DNA from: Terana coerulea
Lineage: Eukaryota > Basidiomycota > Agaricomycetes > Polyporales > Phanerochaetaceae
DNA length: 10,688 nt
Assembly: GCA_024811115.1 (NCBI GenBank)
Contig: JAKOGH010000356.1
Span: 1-10,688, forward strand
Reading direction: 5' to 3'
The position numbers and the translations under genes were made by a program. Within the stretch, counting starts at the first letter, position 1. Each line of letters starts with the position of its first letter. A model generated the notes under the pieces. The model saw only the letters and a program-made list of their open reading frames with translations, did not search any database and was not told where the DNA came from. This document shows positions 1 through 6,849 of this stretch, in pieces.

Positions 1-349
1 CAGGGACTGCTCCTTCTTAGTGCGTCGCATGTACTGTCTCTGCGTGAAAGGGATGCTGCGTGAGGGTCACATACGCACTTGTACGATGGTGCTGTGATCC
101 ACTGCTGCCAATGCATTGCTTTCTGGCGCACATCAGGCGAGGTTGAAGGATCGTTAACTTGTGATCTCCGTTGACTGTCGAAAGACCAAAAGCCACGAGT
201 CTAAAGAGAACACACCCGCGGTGGTGTTAAACAGTGCCGCAGTGCACACTGGGAGACCCTTACAAAGTGGCAGCACTAACGCTAGTATGTAATCCTGGTA
301 TTCTTACACAACAAAACACACTCGAAGGCATACTTGGCTACTTCAATCA
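1..349. other. 3' flank of the sugar transporter, no gene seen
   Basis: This stretch lies downstream of the minus-strand sugar transporter and must hold its 3' UTR and terminator region. I see no convincing coding exon, conserved motif, tRNA-like fold or repeat in either strand. The short open frames that enter it from position 234 are antisense shadows of the transporter's last exon. No AATAAA-type polyadenylation signal stands out on the minus strand. Confidence 0.5.
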
Positions 350-2375
350 CTACTTACCATCCTCCTCAACATCTTCGTCCGCCCCTATCCCATGCTTCTC
401 AAGCGCACCCGCATCCCCGGCCCTCTTAGCCCGCAGCACCGCCTCGAGGTCCGGCGCGGCGCTGTGCTTCACGCCGTCGAGCGCCGCGTCGACCTCCTCG
501 AGCGTGCGCCCGCGCGTCTCGACCCACCACGCCTGGATGATCACCAGCATCACGAGGTCCCACGCGCCGTTCGCCATGTACGTCTTCCACCCGATGTTCG
601 CGATCGCGATCGGCATCGTGAACACGAACAGCAGCCTGCAGTTGGCGGGCACGCATCAAAGTACGCAGTCAAGTCAGTGGTGGACTGTGGGGTTTGGAGC
701 GAGGGGGCAACTTACGCGGCGCCGTTCAGCACGAACTGGAAGACGCCCATGCCGTTCGCGCGGATAGGGTAGTTGAGCACCTCGGGCGGGTACAGGTACA
801 GGATCGGCGTCCAGCCGAAGCTGTACGAGCCCTGGAAGAGGAAGATCGCGGCGACGGTGCCGTACACCCCGGACGAGTTGGCCGACGTCCCGTACACTAG
901 CAGTCGGATGATTTCATTAGCACGCCAATGCTTGTGTGAAGGGTGGCGGGGCACAGACCTTTGGTGAGCGCGCCGATCATGAAGATGAAGATCGTGAGGA
1001 GCCCGGTGCTGAGGACGGTCGTGGGCTTGCGGCCCCAGGCGTCTGCTGACCAGGTGCCTACAAGGGAGCAAACGAGGCAGAAGGCGTTCAGGATGATGTT
1101 CTGCAGACGTTGTCAGCGAACATGGAGTATGTGGCGACAAACGCGACGCACAATCTTTAGCTGGGTAGTCGTGTTGGTGATCCCGGCATTGTCAAGCATC
1201 GAGCCGAGGTAGTAGGACGCGATGACGTTCCCTACGCACAATTAGAGGCGTGAGACCGAATAGCCTTGGTACGCCAAATAAAACAAATCCCGTACCAGCA
1301 ATAGTGCTGAACAGCGCCGCAGAGCACGCGAGAAGAACCCTCTTCCGCGCATTCGGGGTCTTCACCATCTCCTTCAGCGACAGCGTCTGCCCGACATTCC
1401 TCTCATACTCCATCGTGTCCACGATCTCCTGGTACTGCACCCGCACGACCTCGCTCTCCCCATCGCCGTCCGCGTATGTCTGCGCGAGCACGCGCAGGCA
1501 CTCCGCCTTCCGGCCGCGCCACGTCAGCCAGCGCGGCGACTCGGGGATGAACGGCAGCAGCACGATGCACACGACGCTGAACACGCCCTGGACGAGCGAC
1601 GGGATGCGCCACGCCCACGTGCTCGACATCGCGCTCGTCCCGAACGTCACGCCGGCGGCGATGAGCCCGCCGACGTAGTAGAAGTCGTTGAACACGCCGA
1701 GGCCCCACGCGCGCCACGGCGCGGGCAGCGTCTCGGCGAGGTACGCGGGGCCCGTGAGGCCCGACGCGGACGTGCCGAGCCCGATGAGCACGCGCGCGAG
1801 GATGAACATGCCGATGTTCTGCGCGGCGGCTTGCAGCACGACGGCGACGAGGGTGATGACGGCGGCGTAGAACAGCGCGGGGCGGCGTCCCATGTGGTCC
1901 GTGATGCGCCCGAACGTGACACCTGCCAGGCACCCGCCGATCCAAACGCTCTGGAAAGCAGGCCGGCGTCGGCTATCAGATATGCTGCACAGTGCAAGTG
2001 GGAGCAAACTATACCGAGGTTGAAAGTCCAGTCGTGACCACGGTCAGGGAGAAGTACGAGGTGTATGATGGAAGGATGTTCAGACCATTTCTACGTTTTT
2101 GGAGAGAATGTTATAAACCATATACTCTACGACCAAGGGGATCCTGTCACTCACATCATAGACCCATCGTATCCAAAGGTCTGAAAAGTGAAAGTCCTCA
2201 GCATGCAGCAGTGTGTGAAGCTAACACATATTTGACTTACCGTGGAGGTAATACAAGAGCAGAACACGAGCAGAACCGAGATCACCAGCGAAGAACTGGG
2301 CACCCAGAGCGGCAGCCAAGAACCCCAGGAGTTGTAGCCGTAGTCGATCCTGGTACTAGTACTCTTGGCGGCCAT
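350..2375 (-). CDS. MFS sugar (hexose/lactose-permease-like) transporter, 8 exons
   Basis: Plasma-membrane sugar porter of the major facilitator superfamily, expected to carry a sugar or polyol with protons. Exons (minus strand): 2375-2241, 2180-2155, 2090-2015, 1950-1296, 1231-1152, 1100-959, 896-716 and 635-350; they join in frame to 526 residues plus TAG, the usual family length, with introns of 51-80 bases. Family marks: GYDGSM then NGL in TM1 (split by intron 2), DHMGRR (residues 97-102) in loop 2-3, PESPRWL (215-221) ending the first half, GRKP in loop 8-9 (347-350), and VETRGRTLEEVDA (470-482) after TM12. Expected 12 TM segments. The start is chosen because it has an excellent context (ACCATGG) and gives a normal hydrophilic N-terminus before TM1. 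In TM7 the common QxSGN-type motif reads FSTIAGN (293-299), so the substrate cannot be named. The end is slightly uncertain: the last codons GGT AAG TAG also resemble a 5' splice site. The donor of intron 3 (GTATAG) is weak but its splice gives an unbroken, family-like protein. Confidence 0.93.
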
Positions 2376-2929
2376 GGTGGTCGCACCAAAGAGAGTACGC
2401 TCAGGGTCATGCTCCTGCTGGCGAACGAGCAGATAAGATACGGGAGGGCCTGCTGATGCTCCAAGTCATACGGATCAGCTGCACGCTTTGAGCAGGCTTT
2501 CAGTTCAACATCGGGGTGATATATACGGCTCCTTGCTCTCACGGTGCGCTGCATCCGATAAGGCACCGAGATCACCGTGGCTGCAGAGATGCTGCATTCT
2601 TCAACCAGGAGACTTTGAGGCTCCGAACACGAATTTGCGACAGCGCCCGGGGTAGCAGCAGGTAAAGGTCGCTGATGACGTGGAAATTCGATCGGAGCTG
2701 GTGATCGAGCTGCTCGGAAACATCCGCGCCACGAAGGAGACCTGATGGCGACTGAGCCTAGACCATCCTCTGCCACGCCAAGTGAGTGCATTTTCGCCCA
2801 ATCCTTGGTTTACTCAAGCATTATACAACATAAATCAAGTAAAGAAGATAAGCGACTGTGCTTCGCGCTCCACGGCCATAATAGGGACATTGGGAGCAGA
2901 TGAAGTCGTGCAGAAGTCTTGCGATTTGA
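2376..2929. other. Intergenic: P450 3' end and sugar transporter promoter
   Basis: The two minus-strand genes are arranged head to tail, so this 554-base gap must contain the P450 3' UTR and terminator (right part) and the transporter promoter (left part). Open frames here on both strands (for example 2601-2801 and 2782-3117) show no recognisable domain and are not flanked by consistent splice sites. I see no RNA gene or repeat. Confidence 0.5.
2518..2527 (-). promoter_or_regulatory. Possible TATA element of the sugar transporter
   Basis: On the minus strand the sequence reads CGTATATATC about 145 bases upstream of the transporter ATG. This is a plausible distance for a fungal TATA element with a 5' UTR of roughly 100 bases. 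It is the only TATA-like run I noticed in the gap. The call rests on sequence and position only. Confidence 0.3.
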
Positions 2930-5349
2930 TTAAGCCGAAATTGCCTCTACCGTTAAAGGCAAGCTTGGCTTGGGATTGGTCCCAACGGAGGGGTATGTTA
3001 CGCTTGCGCGGTTCCAGCGTATGTTCGCGTTCGCACCGGAGGCGAGCGAGAAGCGGAAGGCGCGTAGGAGCGTCACGAGGACGATCTCTGCAGAGCCGCA
3101 TCAGTCGGAACGTTTAGGAGTAACGGTGCAAGGTACACACTCATCTCGAGCTGGGAGAATTTGAAGCCGCTAAATGGGGTTTATAAAGTCAGATAGCATT
3201 GGGGCGAAAGCAATGCGAGAGACGCTTACATGCAGGCACGCCCACCGCCCCCAAACGTCATCCTGCGATCCAGACGTCTCAGCATGTAGAATTTTTCCAG
3301 AAGCAAAGACAGGCAACTCACAAACTCGAATACACCCCGGGAATTCTTGCATTGCTGACGTTCTCGGGCACGTTGCCATCCAGCCAGCGCTCGGGCTTCC
3401 ACTCCTCGGCGTCCTCACCCCAGAGCGCCTTGTTCCGGTTGCAGGAGTGGAGGCCCAGCATGATTTCCGTTCCCCGGGGCACGTGAATCGCGTCGGTCAC
3501 CGTGCCGTCGACGCAGGTTAGAGGAGTGGATAGCGGCAAGACCGTGTCTTGCTGTGCTCTGACGGTGCATCAGATTACTCAGCGGATATGGAGTGTAGAG
3601 GAAAGCGTACTGTCTAGGGACGAACGCAATGGGCACATGTCTGTAAAACGATGTAAGCCAATAAGTCACTTCGCAGCATGAGTTTTGCAGTGACTCACAG
3701 CCTCAAGGTTTCCCTGCAGACCGCGTCCATGTATGGAAGCTCGATTAAATCGTCATACTCGAGATCCCCGCCGCCACTTCTACCGCACGCCTCCTGAATC
3801 TCCGCGCGCAGCTTATCCTGAGCATCCTGGTGGATAGCGAGTAGATGAAGGATGCGTGCGACGGCGTTGGATGTTGTGTCCGTGCCGGTAAAGATCATTG
3901 TACTTTACAAATAGGTCAATCCAGCACGCGTCGAAGAAGATACACGACCACGTACGCCACTTGCGCGATGAGCTCTTCCTCTGGCAGCTTGTCCTCCTCT
4001 GACGCCTCCATATTTGCCCGCACTGTGACAGCGCGTTCAGGCACACCGCAGAGAACTGAAGACGACCACTCACGAAGCACACTCATCAGGTCACGCCCTT
4101 CGCCCATGCCGAGCTTGAGATCCTGGTCGCCCGTCGCGAGCATTCTTTTCTTGTCCTCATAAATCTCGTGGGACTTTCTGTCAATCGTGGCGATGTTGCG
4201 TCTGAAGTCTTGCACAGAGTCATACGGCACACAAGCGGCTATACCAGAAAGCAGCTTCCTGAACAGAGGACGAGCTTTGGGCAGCTCTAGCAGCGGCAGG
4301 ACGTTGTTCGTCGTGATAACCCATTCTGTCAAGAAGCGCATGAACGCAGGCCTGCTCAACGGGATGTGCATTAAGACATGTGAGCACATATACAGAGCAG
4401 ATAACGCACACGAAAGCCTTGACCGCCTCGCCAAACCCATACGGCTCCTCCACGACGAGCGGGTCAAAGGAATGCCCCAAAGCGCCCTGGCCGACGAGCT
4501 CAAGCGCCGCTCGGCCCATCCAAGTGAGTATGTCGACTTCGTTATTGCCGGCGTTCGCCTTCAACTGTTCGCTAATTCCGATTTGAAGCTATGAAATACA
4601 TAGATCAACAGATTTGCTCAGGATCCAGAGGAGGCCACAGATTATGAGAGGAAGAACGTACTCGATGGATAACCTCGTAGAATATGGGTATCATTCTTCG
4701 CATATGGGCGATAGAGAAAACAGGGTTGAGCAGCTTGCGCTGGCGACGGTGGTGATCGCCTGTACAGAATCAGGGCGAGGGCTTATTGTGAGAGCTGTTA
4801 TAAGGCGCACCTAGGGTTGAGAGAAGCCCAGATCCAAAACATATCCAGCGCATGCTGTAGCTTCTCGTCAGTGGGTTGCGGGGAGCAAAAATACGACTCA
4901 CGTAATCTCGACCTGATTCTCCTGGTACATGTTTTGATCCTTCAAGAGGATGTGCTGCAGAGCCTTAGGATCGTGAACCCACAGCACCTTAGCCTACAAC
5001 TAATCTTCAGTACGGTTCCAGATACTTAAAACAAATCAAATGTGACATACTCCGAGAATCCCGCTCATTTTCACCACCGGCCCGTAATTGTGCCCAAAAT
5101 CGTCTATCAAGCCCCAGGACTCATCCTTATGATTTAACAGCGCCATGTGTCCTACAGAATAGCCGTAAGGGCGCCATAAACGCGCGTAAAGAGCAAGCTT
5201 TGCGACGTACCCGTCACAATAGACGGAGAAGATGGGCCAGGGATGTTGTCCAGGGGCGACTTGATAACAAACCGCTTGACGACACGCCATGCCTGCCAAC
5301 CTACAAGGGCTGTCACTCCCCACAGAAAAGCAGACAGCAATGGAGTCAT
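2930..5349 (-). CDS. Cytochrome P450 monooxygenase, 14 exons, complete
   Basis: Haem-thiolate monooxygenase, ER-anchored, using electrons from cytochrome P450 reductase; substrate unknown. Exons (minus strand): 5349-5211, 5151-5051, 4993-4902, 4854-4811, 4759-4662, 4588-4410, 4351-4074, 4022-3956, 3902-3699, 3640-3611, 3558-3322, 3262-3230, 3169-3141 and 3087-2930. They sum to 1689 bases, 562 residues plus TAA, with all 13 introns (47-73 bases) GT-AG and every phase consistent. Marks in order: hydrophobic anchor at about residues 3-21, proline hinge NIPGPSSPS, C-helix region HHRRQRKLLNPVFS, I-helix TGTDTTS (338-344; the usual leading Ala is Thr), ETLR (397-400), PERW (466-469) and haem loop FGGGGRACIGF with ligand Cys500. 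FKFSQLEM after the haem loop is common in large basidiomycete P450 families, but I cannot assign a CYP family. The haem loop is carried by a 33-base exon. It is divergent from the efflux gene, suggesting possible shared control. Confidence 0.94.
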
Positions 5350-5433
5350 GGCTTGTCGTTAGAAAGGGCGGTGGTCTAACGGCGCGAACGAGAGCTGTGG
5401 TGAGTTCCCACGACGCGAGTGCACCTGTCGGCG

Positions 5434-5441
5434 TATTTATA
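5434..5441 (-). promoter_or_regulatory. TATA box of the P450 gene
   Basis: On the minus strand the octamer TATAAATA ends 85 bases upstream of the P450 ATG, a typical position for a fungal core promoter with a short 5' UTR. Called on sequence match and distance. Confidence 0.5.
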
Positions 5442-5813
5442 TCAAGCCTGAAGTCCAGTTAGCAGACCTGCCGGGCAGTTTTTTTTGTGGAAAAGTATTA
5501 CTTAACTATCGCGTGTTGACCAGCCACAACGGCGATCCCTGAAATGTTAGCCCTCGCCGACTCGGAGAGTCGACGACCAATCTACCCAAATAGTGCAGAT
5601 ATAAGAGTGAAATTTCCCAGCGCTGGTACGCAGTGCATTATTTCGTATTGTGCTGGGAGTTAGCATGCTTACTCGCGGGGCTCTGCGGCAAAGCATCAGC
5701 GGTGAGCTACGGCGTGCGCGCTGCCACATCATGGCGGACGCTAAGAGACGCTCGGCCCCGATATGGTAAGGGTGAGAATGTTTGGGAAATGTATTCTTCC
5801 GGGCTCGCCGTGT

Positions 5814-5839
5814 CGGCGATCCGCCGCTCGGCACGGCGG
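5814..5839. promoter_or_regulatory. Inverted CGG/CCG triplet cluster, possible zinc-cluster factor site
   Basis: CGGCG-ATC-CGCCG (5814-5826) is a perfect 5-base inverted repeat with a 3-base spacer. It overlaps CCGCCG (5821-5826), which is inverted against CGGCGG (5834-5839) across 7 bases. Fungal Zn2Cys6 activators bind paired CGG triplets with factor-specific spacing. The site lies about 465 bases from the P450 start and 1.0 kb from the efflux start, so it could serve either gene. No binding is shown; GC-rich DNA can give such repeats by chance. Confidence 0.25.
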
Positions 5840-6752
5840 CTCAAGGCGCCTCTTGGGAGTGATCCCGAGAATAACCACTGGCACTCGAAATGTTGGACTA
5901 CGCCCTACAACCGATTTCCTCAGGCTGCGCCGCACTAGCTAATTACCACAACAAGCGACAATTTGGTTTTACGGTTGCTCACAGAATCGATACAAGGCTT
6001 CAGAAACAGTTAGAACTCAGTACATGATTACTCCTCACCGCTGATGCAGGCGCAAGCACCGCTAGGCCCTCGCGCGGTCACGGCGGTAGCACGCAATGGG
6101 ACCAAGTCTTAAAATAAGACACAATATTGGCCGGCATGGTGACGCTACGGGGTACAGCACCAGCATGGCTGGAGCGAGGAGTGTATTAGAGCTGAGCCAG
6201 CGACTATGGTACGTTGCTCATTCCTTATGGAGATCTTCGTAGCCTTACCGTTCCACAGCCTAAGACATCCACCCTTCTCGAACGTCCCTGGCAGTTTTCG
6301 ACCCCACCACCCCCTAAGTAATGACGCCGCTATGGACTCGTGCACTTGGGCGCCTCTTTGCTATTTCAGACCTCAGACGGCTTGCTACGGCCTGGTATGA
6401 ATTCTGCAACTTTTCCGACATATTGGTCAAAGCTATTACCTAGACGATCACCGTGCAAGATGGCTTCTTGATAGTAGAAGCCGTTCACTTTTGGCTAAAC
6501 GCGGACCATTTATCTGTCGCACGAGAGAACATTTACCGGGTGGGCGAGTTGTTCCCTCGGGCCTCGCGGGCTCCATGTTCTGGAACCCGTCCCACTCGTC
6601 TTCCGGCAGCCCACCGGCCGCCATTAACGTACTCATCTATAGACGACACGTAGCTCTTCTCTTGGCTTCTGTCGGTCAGCAGGTACGGCTCGCACCCGAG
6701 ACAATGTTTTCGTCGGCTCATAATACCAACCTGCAGTGACAGGCCTCCGAGT

Positions 6753-6798
6753 CCCCCTTCCTTCTCAGGCTCTCCTTATTTCTCCTTTCTAATTTTCC
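6753..6798 (+). promoter_or_regulatory. Pyrimidine-rich core promoter tract of the efflux gene
   Basis: A strongly C/T-rich run of about 46 bases ends some 50 bases upstream of the ATG at 6850. CT-rich tracts just upstream of transcription starts are common in highly or regularly expressed fungal genes. No TATA box is seen nearby. The start codon has a purine at -3 (CAACCATG), which is favourable. Confidence 0.35.
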
Positions 6799-6849
6799 GG
6801 TCGTCTGTTTTGCTATTCATGTGCCTGACGTTATCGACTTTCCGCAACC

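Larger units (their letters stand above)
5350..6849. other. Divergent intergenic region between P450 and MFS efflux gene
   Basis: About 1.5 kb separates two genes transcribed away from each other. It holds the P450 core promoter at its left end and the efflux promoter at its right end. Base composition is mixed: mostly moderate GC, with GC-rich patches around 5700-5870 and 6540-6630. No open frame over about 100 codons and none with a recognisable domain is present. The patch at 6540-6630 reads like a short exon on the minus strand but has no supporting neighbours. No terminal inverted repeats or transposase remnants were recognised. Confidence 0.5.

Noticed and set aside
392..772. Plus-strand open frames (234-767, 392-772, 1250-1678, 1831-2037)
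   Set aside because: They are antisense to GC-rich exons of the sugar transporter, have biased Arg/His/Pro composition and no domain; the minus-strand model explains the sequence.
4187..4594. 135-codon plus-strand frame opposite the P450
   Set aside because: Antisense shadow of P450 exons 6-7, spanning an intron; no independent support.
5633..5938. 101-codon plus-strand frame and its antisense partner 5547-5834 in the divergent region
   Set aside because: No recognisable motif, no splice-linked neighbours, and composition typical of random open frames in GC-rich DNA.
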